The notes below the pieces were generated by a model, which was not told the DNA's origin, did not search any database, and saw only the letters and a program-made list of their open reading frames with translations. The position numbers and the translations under genes were made by a program. From positions 1-59,884 of the forward strand of contig CAYSPT010000033.1 in the NCBI GenBank assembly GCA_964432985.1: a stretch of DNA of 59,884 nucleotides, given 5' to 3'. This DNA is from CAYSPT01 sp964432985 (GTDB lineage Bacteria > Muiribacteriota > CAYSPT01). Below, piece by piece: positions 25,232 through 33,097 of the stretch (position 1 is the first letter of the stretch; each line of letters opens with the position of its first letter).

Positions 25232-26359
25232 TTGAAAGACCTTTCAAAACTTCTTGGGTTCCTTGTAAAAGTACTTCTCGTTGCAGTTGGCATCGAGTTT
25301 GCAGCTATTTACCTGTTTATGGACCGGGGCGAAGCTGTCCAACCGGGAATGAGAATCGAGAGAGAATGGCAAACCAGTGAATCGCTGCTTTCGATTTCCT
25401 CTCCCTCCGATCCCATGGAAACATTCGAATTGCTCGAGGAGATAACCAGGGCTGAGTATGCCCTCTCGGGTAAAACCTGGAAGGACGACGGCGAAGATGT
25501 TGAAATCGAAGAATCGCCGGCCAGCAAAGTTCTGTCGAAGGCCGAGGAAAAGCAACTGGCGGTCCAGGAAGAGCAGGTGTCCAGGGAGAGAATCGTCATG
25601 CACAAGGTACGGCGGGGTGAAACACTGACCAGCATTGCCCGTGCCTACGACCTCGATGTCAACACCATTCTCACGTCGAACGAACTTAAAGATCCCAACA
25701 AGCTCAAAGTCGGATTTGTTCTCAAAATACTTCCTAAGAAGGGATTTACCTACACGGTAAAGAAGGGTGATACGCTGTGGAAAATTGCCCGCACCTTCAA
25801 CACCGGCTGGAAGGCAATAATGGCGCACAACGGCCTCGAGAGCGAGACACTCAATTCAGGCCAGAAGCTCATTATCCCGTGGACTCAGGATTCAGCCCAG
25901 CGTCGCAAGGAGCTTGAATTCGAACGCAAGAACCGGTTTTTCTATCCCATGAAGAGCCGTATTACTTCCGGTTTCGGGTGGCGTCTTCACCCGATCTACA
26001 AGCGGCGGATTCTTCACGCCGGTGTTGATTTTGCCGCCAAGACGGGTTCTTCGGTCAAAGCCGCCCGCTCGGGCAGGATAACCTTCGCCGGTTGGATGAA
26101 CGGGTACGGCAAGATCGTCATAATCAAGCACAAAAGCTCGTTTACCACCAGGTACGCGCATCTGTCCCGTGTCTCGGTGAAAAAAGGAGATTACGTGACT
26201 GCCGGAAAGATCATCGGCAAGTCCGGCTCCACCGGGCAGGTCACGGGACCGCACCTTCACTTCGAGATACGCAAAAAGGGGAAAGCGATCGATCCGCTCC
26301 CCTATCTGCGCGGGAAAAAGATGCTGGCTAAAAGCGGCGGTTCCTCGCAGAGCATCTGA
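25232..26359 (+). CDS. LysM-domain M23 peptidase (cell-wall hydrolase)
   Basis: This 375-residue envelope protein has an N-terminal membrane anchor (LLGFLVKVLLVAVGIEFAAI), a linker, two LysM peptidoglycan-binding modules (about residues 122-167, VRRGETLTSIARAYDLD; and 171-215, VKKGDTLWKIARTFNTG) and a C-terminal lysostaphin-type M23 domain (about 240-355). The zinc-binding motifs are intact: GFGWRLHPI, HAGVDFA (HxxxD) and HLHFE (HxH). It likely cuts peptide cross-links during growth or division, or is a degenerate regulator if inactive, but motifs favour activity. TTG 25232 follows GGGAGG. The leader forms a long hairpin. Confidence 0.93.
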   Translation: MKDLSKLLGFLVKVLLVAVGIEFAAIYLFMDRGEAVQPGMRIEREWQTSESLLSISSPSDPMETFELLEEITRAEYALSGKTWKDDGEDVEIEESPASKVLSKAEEKQLAVQEEQVSRERIVMHKVRRGETLTSIARAYDLDVNTILTSNELKDPNKLKVGFVLKILPKKGFTYTVKKGDTLWKIARTFNTGWKAIMAHNGLESETLNSGQKLIIPWTQDSAQRRKELEFERKNRFFYPMKSRITSGFGWRLHPIYKRRILHAGVDFAAKTGSSVKAARSGRITFAGWMNGYGKIVIIKHKSSFTTRYAHLSRVSVKKGDYVTAGKIIGKSGSTGQVTGPHLHFEIRKKGKAIDPLPYLRGKKMLAKSGGSSQSI

Positions 26360-26537
26360 TACGGTCTCACTTCGCACCTCCACACTATAGTGAAGGACCA
26401 GCGACTATCCTCGCTATTCTCATTAGAAGTTATACCTTTGTAGAATAATGATTATGATAGTTGTAACATCCTCTTTTATAATCATCTAATAAATGATGTG
26501 AGAGTAAAAATATAATTCCTCTCTTCAAGCTAAAAAC

Positions 26538-26566
26538 TTGACATTAATATGTTTGCTTATTAAAAT
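26538..26566 (+). promoter_or_regulatory. Sigma-70 promoter of the clostripain-like gene
   Basis: TTGACA (26538-26543), 17 bp, TAAAAT (26561-26566) in an AT-rich stretch (26400-26580) that otherwise holds no gene. Confidence 0.75.
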
Positions 26567-26632
26567 TGAATAGGCTGGGTGTTCTTATACACCAAAAAGC
26601 CATGTTTTATCGAAGAAATGGAGGACAGACCA

Positions 26633-29398
26633 GTGCGAGATTCGGCCAGATTTTTCCCGGGGGCGGTTATGACCCTGTGGATTACGGCGATTGCTTCTCT
26701 GGTACTGGCCGGGTTTAGCAGCACTCCGGCTGCCGCCAGCTGGACGGTAATGGTCTATATGGCCGGCGACAACAACCTCGAAGGCGGGCAGGTGGGCGTG
26801 GAAAATATCCGTGCCATGGAAAAGGTCCCGGCACACAAAGATCTCAACATCCTGGTCCAGTTCGACCGTCCCGGCGAAAACGAGTTCGGCTCCTTCAGCG
26901 GCGGACGCCGGTATCTTATAAAGCCCAGGGAGGAAGGCGCCGGCAAAGATGAGATTGCCTCGCTGCTGCTTAGTGAGCTGGGAACGGTCAATATGGGTGA
27001 TCCCGCCACCCTGGTGGATTTCGCCAGGTTCGGTATAGAGCAGTACCCGGCTGATCACTACTTCCTCATTCTCTGGAACCACGGGACCGGCTGGGAAACT
27101 CTCCCTTACAAGGAAGCCCAGGATGCCATTAATTTTCTCGATGCCACGGCCGCGCCAGTGCCCGCCGCCGCTCCAAGGGATCTATCCGCTCCGGCGGTAC
27201 TCTCCGCCTCGGCGGTACTCTCCGCCAGTGGTACCTATCAGTCGATTGCCTATGACGACGGGGCGAGAGATTCCATTACCGCCGTGGAGTTGTGGGAAGC
27301 ATTCGAGCAAATCAGATCGATCAACAACGGCCGCAAAATCGATGTAGTGGGTTTTGACGCCTGCCTGATGGGAATGGCGGAGGTTGGCACCCAGATCGCT
27401 CACGGGGCCGGAATCATGGTGGCCTCCGAAGAGATAGCTCCCGAATCCGGATGGAATTATGAGCACTTTCTCAGGTACCTGGCCGCTCATCCCGATGCCA
27501 GCCCTCGTTCAGCTGCCCGGGCGGTAGTTGACGGATATGTGTCACTGTACCGTACCCTGTCACAGGAAGTGGTCCTGGCGGTGATCGACCTGGACAATAT
27601 CAGCATGGTCCTGGACGGTATGCGCGAATTTGCCGACGCCCTCCTGGCTGAGCCCCGTCACGTACTGGCAGTCAGAAAAGCCCGAGAGCGGGCGAAGAAG
27701 TTTGATAATCAGTCATATCTCGACATGGTGGATCTGGCCGAACAAGTGGGCCGCCTTCTTCCGGACACACCGGTTCAAAAGGCCGCCAGCAAGGTGTGCC
27801 GTATCGGGAGGAACCAGCGGCTGGTGAGGCACGTTGACCGGGCGGGAATCAGCTTGCTGAAAGCGCACGGTCTGGCCATCTATTTCCCCATGCGGGAAAC
27901 GAGCCTGGAAAAATACTCGGAGCTTGATTTTGCCCATCTCACCGGGTGGGACAAATATCTGGCAGCCCATTTTAGCCCGGGTGTAGTAGTTCTTAACGTT
28001 GTGGATTCGGCTCTCGACGACTCCAGCGGCGACGGAGTGGTTTCACCCGGCGAAGGTTTTACCGTGCGGTTCCGGCTGGAAAGAGAGCGCGACGAGCGCC
28101 TGGACGACCGGATAGTACAGGCGCAATACAGCCTCATTTCTGATGCGGAAGGGCTCGTCAGCGGTTTCGAACCTGGCCAACTCATCCTGAACAAAAACCA
28201 GGATGTACTGGAGATCGAGTTTCCCGGTGAGATCGCGGCATCCTGTCCCGTGGGCTCCACTGTCACCCTGAATTTTTCTGTTTCCGGGGACGAGGTGGCC
28301 ACTGTTGATCACAGCCTGTCCATGACGGTTTCGCGGCCGTTTATTGCCAGCAGTGATGTCCTCCTCGTGGTAGGCAGTAAAGAGTCGGCCGCCGCGAGAG
28401 CGCTGACAGAAGATCTCAGCTCGCTGGGAGTCACCTATGACGTGTGGCAGCTTACGGTCAATGGACCGGTACAAACATCCATCCTGGACCAGTATCTCCC
28501 GGGAGTGATCATCCGGCCGGTTGAGAGCGCCACCGATGAAGATACTCAGCTATCCTCCACTGAACAGGGGATGCTGATCGATTATACCGGCAGGGGAGGA
28601 TCTCTTCTCCTCTACGGGCAGGATATCGGGTACAAGCTTGGCGACACATTGTTCTTCTTCGATTTGTGCCGCACGGAGTTCGTACGCGACAACACAGGCA
28701 TTTATAAGGTGGAATCGGTGAACGGGGAGTCCAGTTTCAGTTCGTCCGGGATCATCCCCCCGCTTTCTTTCGCGATTAACGGCGGGGACGGCAGCCAGAA
28801 ATGGCCGGATGAATTGGACCCGATCGCACCGGCTGTACCTATTTTAAAATATGTTCCAGACACGGCAGATACAGAACAAAACAACAGAAGCCGTTATGGA
28901 GGAAGAGCATCCGGTTCAGGGGGATTACGTGGCAGCGGCTCGGCTGGAATAGCCATAGAAGAGCGTGGACACCGGGTTATTTGCCTTGCATTCGGTCTGC
29001 ATGGCGTGGAACCGCTTGAGGCACGGCAGCACCTGCTGCAAGCCCTGGTGGCCTGGCTTCTTTCGGGCAGGGAACTCGAGGCTTTAATTGCACAGCCTGT
29101 CTCAGCGGGTGCCTCCCCGAAGATCCTGAAACGGTCTTTCAAACTGCGAAATAAAATAGAAGAAAAGCTGGTGTCGGATAGTGCTGCTGCCATCGAGCAG
29201 GGCGACCTGGCGCCTGTCCAACAACTCATCGAAGAGCTGTTGTCTCTTGAACCGGACGAGCGAAAACGGGCGGGCACGCTTGCGCGCCGCCTGGAGGAAC
29301 TGCTTCTCTACTCCTTGACCCGGGCTGAATCCGGGTTAGTACCGGTATCAGTTGAAGAGGTCAACTCCTGTCTGGAGAAACTGAACGCAAACAGGTGA
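26633..29398 (+). CDS. Clostripain-like (C11) secreted cysteine protease
   Basis: About 921 residues. A signal peptide (LWITAIASLVLAGFSSTPAAA) is followed by a C11 caspase-fold domain: WTVMVYMAGDNNLE, the His motif ILWNHGTGW and the Cys motif GFDACLMGM. A beta-rich linker near residue 470 and a Rossmann-like segment (LLVVGSKESAAARALTEDL) follow, and the C-terminus is helical. An Ala-rich insertion in the protease domain carries an 18-bp tandem repeat (27190-27225, AVLSAS twice). Start GTG 26633 is preferred because GGAGG lies 8 bases upstream; ATG 26618 and GTG 26579 are in frame but lack one. The substrate is unknown. Confidence 0.9.
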   Translation: MRDSARFFPGAVMTLWITAIASLVLAGFSSTPAAASWTVMVYMAGDNNLEGGQVGVENIRAMEKVPAHKDLNILVQFDRPGENEFGSFSGGRRYLIKPREEGAGKDEIASLLLSELGTVNMGDPATLVDFARFGIEQYPADHYFLILWNHGTGWETLPYKEAQDAINFLDATAAPVPAAAPRDLSAPAVLSASAVLSASGTYQSIAYDDGARDSITAVELWEAFEQIRSINNGRKIDVVGFDACLMGMAEVGTQIAHGAGIMVASEEIAPESGWNYEHFLRYLAAHPDASPRSAARAVVDGYVSLYRTLSQEVVLAVIDLDNISMVLDGMREFADALLAEPRHVLAVRKARERAKKFDNQSYLDMVDLAEQVGRLLPDTPVQKAASKVCRIGRNQRLVRHVDRAGISLLKAHGLAIYFPMRETSLEKYSELDFAHLTGWDKYLAAHFSPGVVVLNVVDSALDDSSGDGVVSPGEGFTVRFRLERERDERLDDRIVQAQYSLISDAEGLVSGFEPGQLILNKNQDVLEIEFPGEIAASCPVGSTVTLNFSVSGDEVATVDHSLSMTVSRPFIASSDVLLVVGSKESAAARALTEDLSSLGVTYDVWQLTVNGPVQTSILDQYLPGVIIRPVESATDEDTQLSSTEQGMLIDYTGRGGSLLLYGQDIGYKLGDTLFFFDLCRTEFVRDNTGIYKVESVNGESSFSSSGIIPPLSFAINGGDGSQKWPDELDPIAPAVPILKYVPDTADTEQNNRSRYGGRASGSGGLRGSGSAGIAIEERGHRVICLAFGLHGVEPLEARQHLLQALVAWLLSGRELEALIAQPVSAGASPKILKRSFKLRNKIEEKLVSDSAAAIEQGDLAPVQQLIEELLSLEPDERKRAGTLARRLEELLLYSLTRAESGLVPVSVEEVNSCLEKLNANR

Positions 29399-29404
29399 GG
29401 TCCC

Positions 29405-29782
29405 TTGAAGGATGACAACGGCTACAACCCGCTCTTTGCAGAAGAGATATTCATCGTCAATCTCTATGGTACAGACGATGAAATCAGGCGCTTTAGAGGG
29501 CTGATGGCCCGTAAAGAGGAAGCGAACAGCCTGGTTGCCATGGTGGAGCTGGTCGAGCACATCAAGCGCCGCAACCTCACCCGTCTTGACTGGCATTGCT
29601 GCTGGAGATGCCAGTATTTCCAGAAGTGCCGCATCCGCTGGTACCGGGAAGAAAAAGAGTTCCAGCAGCAGTGCTGTTCGTTGTGCCGCAATTATACCCC
29701 CTGCCTGTCAAAGTTTAAAAAAGCCTCTCTGCTGGTTAAGCCCGCCGAAGAGCCGGACATCCCCGACACTCTCGACAACTGA
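29405..29782 (+). CDS. Double CCx2Cx5C small protein (hypothetical)
   Basis: 125 residues. The N-terminal half looks helical. The C-terminal half carries two identical cysteine clusters, CCWRCQYFQKC (Cys 65, 66, 69, 75) and CCSLCRNYTPC (Cys 90, 91, 94, 100), separated by 14 residues. Eight regularly spaced Cys suggest a two-metal (zinc) or Fe-S fold. TTG 29405 is the only plausible start, 6 bp after the clostripain-like gene, so the two are likely one transcript. No family is recognised. Confidence 0.65.
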   Translation: MKDDNGYNPLFAEEIFIVNLYGTDDEIRRFRGLMARKEEANSLVAMVELVEHIKRRNLTRLDWHCCWRCQYFQKCRIRWYREEKEFQQQCCSLCRNYTPCLSKFKKASLLVKPAEEPDIPDTLDN

Positions 29783-29811
29783 TAGTAGTGTTATTCTCTT
29801 TATAAATAAGC

Positions 29812-29872
29812 TAATCCGCTTATTTCATGGGTTGTCGTTGCGAGGACGCAATCTCAAGAAATAAACGGATTA
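29812..29872. repeat. MITE/REP-like element
   Basis: 61 bp flanked by near-perfect 15-bp inverted repeats (TAATCCGCTTATTTC at 29812-29826 and its complement, one mismatch, at 29858-29872). The interior GTCGTTGCGAGGACGCAATCTC-type core resembles small interspersed repeats seen in many bacterial genomes. Confidence 0.65.
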
Positions 29873-29878
29873 AAGTAA

Positions 29879-29911
29879 AAAGGCGGAATTTCGTATTGAA
29901 ATTCCGCCTTT
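29879..29911. terminator. Bidirectional terminator
   Basis: AAAGGCGGAATTTC and GAAATTCCGCCTTT form a perfect 14-bp stem with A- and T-tails, between two convergent genes ending at 29782 (+) and 29967 (-). Confidence 0.92.
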
Positions 29912-29931
29912 GTCGTGTCTGGTTGTTATGC

Positions 29932-29969
29932 CAGATGCAACATCTGCCTACAGATGCAACATCTGCCTA
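29932..29969. repeat. 19-bp tandem duplication at a gene end
   Basis: CAGATGCAACATCTGCCTA occurs twice (29932-29950, 29951-29969). Each copy contains an AGATG/CATCT hairpin and the second carries the stop codon of the minus-strand lipoprotein gene. Confidence 0.9.
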
Positions 29970-31370
29970 ATTGTTATCCTGCTGCTGGCCGCCTCCCAGG
30001 AGCAGGTAGATGGTCTGGCTGAAATAATCATTGATGTCGTAGGTCGTAGCCATGGCGTCCTGCCAGACGGTGTTGGCCGAGTTTGCTCCCTGGGTGGCGA
30101 ACGAAATCAAGCCGTAGGGCACGTCGATCCGGCAGGTGTACCCGGTGCCGCTGGCCCTGGCTTCAACGGTGTTGATGACGCTCGTCCCGGTGCCAGCACC
30201 GGTGGCCGTGACGTTGATGTAGGTGTTGGCAATGGGACTCTCGCCCAAAGGCGGTATGATCTTGCAGGTGACCGATTTGTGCTTGATATGCAGCAGCAGG
30301 TCCCCGTCCTCAATCCGGTGAATCTGGTTCGGCATGAGTTTGGGGACGGTCACGGTGCTGGACTCGTCAAAGAGAGGTTCCAGCGCCACCACGGTCACGT
30401 CGTAGCCGGGCAGGTAAGCCGGAACGGCCACTTCGAACCAGCCGTTGTTGGTAATTGCAACGGCGTCATCGTTCCAGCCCGAGCCTTTGCCCGTAACGGT
30501 GACATGTACCATGGTGGTCCAGTCGATGTAGTCTGCAAACTTGCCGTCCACCACGATATTGCCGCGGATGGTGGCGAGCATCGGGTCCATGAAAATGTCC
30601 TGGGTGACCGTCTGCCCGATCCCCACGGATATCTGGGGAGGATTTGCGGGGGGCGTGTAACCGGGAGCGGTTACCGCAACAGCGTAGCTTTCCCCGGCGG
30701 TAATTCCAGAAATGGTGAACATCCCGGTTTCATCGGTAGTGTCCGACCAGGAGGCGTTGCCGCCCACGGTGACGCTGGCTCCGTTTACCGGAATGTTTTT
30801 GCCCTTGCTGTTGTAGACGTGTCCCGTGAACACTCCGATGCCCGAAGCATCCACCCGTTCGATGTAAATGGTGGGCATGACATAGGTTTTGCCACTTTCC
30901 ACCAAGGCCTGCATCTGGGCCGCCGCCTGCTTCGGTCTGACGCGCTTGGACGATACTTTGGCAGCGAGATGACCGCCTCCGCCATCGTCTCCACCGCCGG
31001 CGTCACCGGTACCTGGTGCACCACCGATAAGGGTGATTTGATAAAGGTATCCCTGTGAGTACTCGGGGATGTAGTATTGCATTTGATAGACGCCTACCGG
31101 GACGTCCGTTATGAAATAACGTCCGTCCATACCCTGGACGTTTTGCATGCGCACGAACTGAGCCGGGCTTCCCGCGGGGGCATTGCCTAGCGCTTCGGCC
31201 CTGACAGCGATGGCCGGAAGAGGACCTCCGCCGACGAGTTTCAGTTCTCCGGAAATAGCTCCATTGTCAATTCCGACTGCGTTGTTACACCCGGTTATGG
31301 CCAGGACGATTCCAAACAACATAAGGCTTCGTACCGCGTACTTGATCCGCTTTCCCATTCTGGGTTTCAT
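29967..31370 (-). CDS. Lipoprotein with carboxypeptidase-regulatory-like domains
   Basis: This 467-residue predicted lipoprotein has a basic N-terminus, a hydrophobic core (LMLFGIVLA) and lipobox ITGC (Cys ~28). Several beta-sandwich segments follow of the carboxypeptidase-regulatory-like (CarboxypepD_reg) type: GRYFITDVPVGVYQM, GHVYNSKGKNIPVNGASVTV with DETGMFTISGITAGESYAV, and TIRGNIVVDG. A Gly/Asp-rich linker lies near residue 140. Such domains are structural modules of surface proteins. ATG 31370 has AAGGAGGG about 13 bases upstream; an ATG four codons later is possible. Confidence 0.8.
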   Translation of the reverse strand: MKPRMGKRIKYAVRSLMLFGIVLAITGCNNAVGIDNGAISGELKLVGGGPLPAIAVRAEALGNAPAGSPAQFVRMQNVQGMDGRYFITDVPVGVYQMQYYIPEYSQGYLYQITLIGGAPGTGDAGGGDDGGGGHLAAKVSSKRVRPKQAAAQMQALVESGKTYVMPTIYIERVDASGIGVFTGHVYNSKGKNIPVNGASVTVGGNASWSDTTDETGMFTISGITAGESYAVAVTAPGYTPPANPPQISVGIGQTVTQDIFMDPMLATIRGNIVVDGKFADYIDWTTMVHVTVTGKGSGWNDDAVAITNNGWFEVAVPAYLPGYDVTVVALEPLFDESSTVTVPKLMPNQIHRIEDGDLLLHIKHKSVTCKIIPPLGESPIANTYINVTATGAGTGTSVINTVEARASGTGYTCRIDVPYGLISFATQGANSANTVWQDAMATTYDINDYFSQTIYLLLGGGQQQDNN

Positions 31371-31535
31371 GGTAGTGTAAGTTCCCTCCTTCTTTCCCGT
31401 TCAAACATGCATACGTGATGGACAGTTTTGTGGCAAAATTAGTCCTCTTTTGGAAATATCGGATTGATTCCCGTTAAACTTGAAGTAAAACTTCTTCATG
31501 GGGTTTGAAATTGTGCGTTAGTCAACCGATGGACA

Positions 31536-31564
31536 TTGACCGGGAATGCTGCCCGTCGTATAAT
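31536..31564 (+). promoter_or_regulatory. Sigma-70 promoter of the VanW gene
   Basis: TTGACC (31536-31541), 17 bp, TATAAT (31559-31564), about 100 bp before GTG 31675. Confidence 0.8.
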
Positions 31565-31674
31565 AGAGCAGGCAGGTTTCACCGCTTGGCTGCGCAACCT
31601 GCCGTATGGTAACAATTACCTGTGGTGCGTTTACCTGCTGCAGACCAGAAATATTTTCCGGAGGTGAGCCAACG

Positions 31675-33081
31675 GTGTCGGTATCATTGCCGGTGAGTAT
31701 CCGATTACCGCGAGCAGGCACTGGGGCGGGGCGGTTCTTGCCTTCCTTTATAGTATTCCTCGTCTGTTTGTCCGGCATTCTGTTCAGCCTGCGGTTGTAT
31801 TTCTTTTCGGATGTTCTAAGACCAAATGTCTTTATCAACAACGTGTCGTTGAAAGGAAGTACCAGGGGACAAATCAGCGAGCAGGTTTCTATTCTGTCCA
31901 GGGGTATCATGGCCGGGAAAATTCTACTCATCAGCCCGTACGGCTCGTGGTTGTACACGCCGTCCGAACTTGGCATCATCGCTCCGGGAAATGCCCTGGC
32001 GGAAAAAATCTGGCGTTACGGAAACGGGAGCAGTCTCTGGTCCCGGGTGCGGAACTGGTGGAGGACGATCAGTTCTCCCCTGTCTATTCCGGTATCGGTA
32101 GAGGTCGACTGGGAAAAAGTAAAGACCTCGTTGAAGCAGGTTGCCGACACCGTCGAGGTTGACCCGTCTCCTGCCCTGGTTTACACGTCCGAAGAAGAGG
32201 AAGGGATGAGAATAATCCGGGACCGCACCGGCCGGATGCTCGATTCACGCAAGACCATGGACCGTGTCGTCGAGAGCTTTCAAAAGACCCCCCAGGAATT
32301 CCAGCGTGAAGTGGAAGTTCTCCTGGCAGAAGTTCCCGCTCAGCCTGATTTCAAGATGCTGCAGGAAAAAGCGGGTCTGACCACTGAGCTGATCAGGTTT
32401 ACGACACTTTACGACACCGGAAACGTACCGCGGACCACAAACCTGGCTCTGGCAGCGGGAGCCATCGACGGGTGGATTCTAGCTCCCGGAGAAGTGTTCT
32501 CCTTTAATGACGTGGTCGGCCCCAGGACAGCCAAACGGGGTTTCAAAAAGGCGCCCTCCATTATCGGGGGCCGTCTGGTGGAGGATATTGGAGGAGGGAT
32601 TTGCCAGGTCACGACCACCCTGTACAATTGCACCCTGCTGACCGGTCTTGAGATTCTCGAACGGTATAATCATTCGATGTATTTCGAAGACAGTGCTTAT
32701 GTTCCCCAGGGACGCGATGCGGCGGTGGTGTGGGGCCACAAGGATTTCGTGTTTCGCAACAGCCTGAACCAGTCCATTCTGGTCTCCGCGCTCCTTGCTG
32801 ACGGTGAAATATCGATCGTTTTTTTCGGATCCGAACCGATCGACTTCGAAATCACGGTCTGGCAGGAAGGTCTCAGGATCCTCCCCCCGGACACCATCAC
32901 AAAGAGCGATTATTCTCTCCCCCCGGGAACCAGCAAGGTTGAAAGCGAAGGCGCAACCGGCTACTCGGTAACCGTAAAAAATAAAACAATCTATCCGGAC
33001 GGACGGACTACTTCATCAGTGGTTTCCAGGGACATCTACCGTTCGCGTCCCAGGGTGGTCCGGAGAGGCACCGACCGGTAG
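31675..33081 (+). CDS. VanW family membrane-anchored protein
   Basis: About 468 residues. A single transmembrane helix (FIVFLVCLSGILFSLRLYFF, about residues 22-42) is followed by a peptidoglycan-binding-type region (VFINNVSLKGSTRGQISEQV) and the VanW domain (FSFNDVVGPRTAKRGF, GGRLVEDIGGGICQVTTTLY, HSMYFEDSAYVPQGRDAAVVW). A short beta tail resembling a G5-type segment ends the protein. VanW proteins are found in envelope loci and the biochemical role is unknown. GTG 31675 is chosen for GGAGGTG 8 bases upstream; 31606 is an upstream in-frame ATG without an RBS. It likely forms an operon with the next gene (16 bp apart). Confidence 0.9.
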   Translation: MSVSLPVSIRLPRAGTGAGRFLPSFIVFLVCLSGILFSLRLYFFSDVLRPNVFINNVSLKGSTRGQISEQVSILSRGIMAGKILLISPYGSWLYTPSELGIIAPGNALAEKIWRYGNGSSLWSRVRNWWRTISSPLSIPVSVEVDWEKVKTSLKQVADTVEVDPSPALVYTSEEEEGMRIIRDRTGRMLDSRKTMDRVVESFQKTPQEFQREVEVLLAEVPAQPDFKMLQEKAGLTTELIRFTTLYDTGNVPRTTNLALAAGAIDGWILAPGEVFSFNDVVGPRTAKRGFKKAPSIIGGRLVEDIGGGICQVTTTLYNCTLLTGLEILERYNHSMYFEDSAYVPQGRDAAVVWGHKDFVFRNSLNQSILVSALLADGEISIVFFGSEPIDFEITVWQEGLRILPPDTITKSDYSLPPGTSKVESEGATGYSVTVKNKTIYPDGRTTSSVVSRDIYRSRPRVVRRGTDR

Positions 33082-33097
33082 ACGGAGGTGTTTGACC

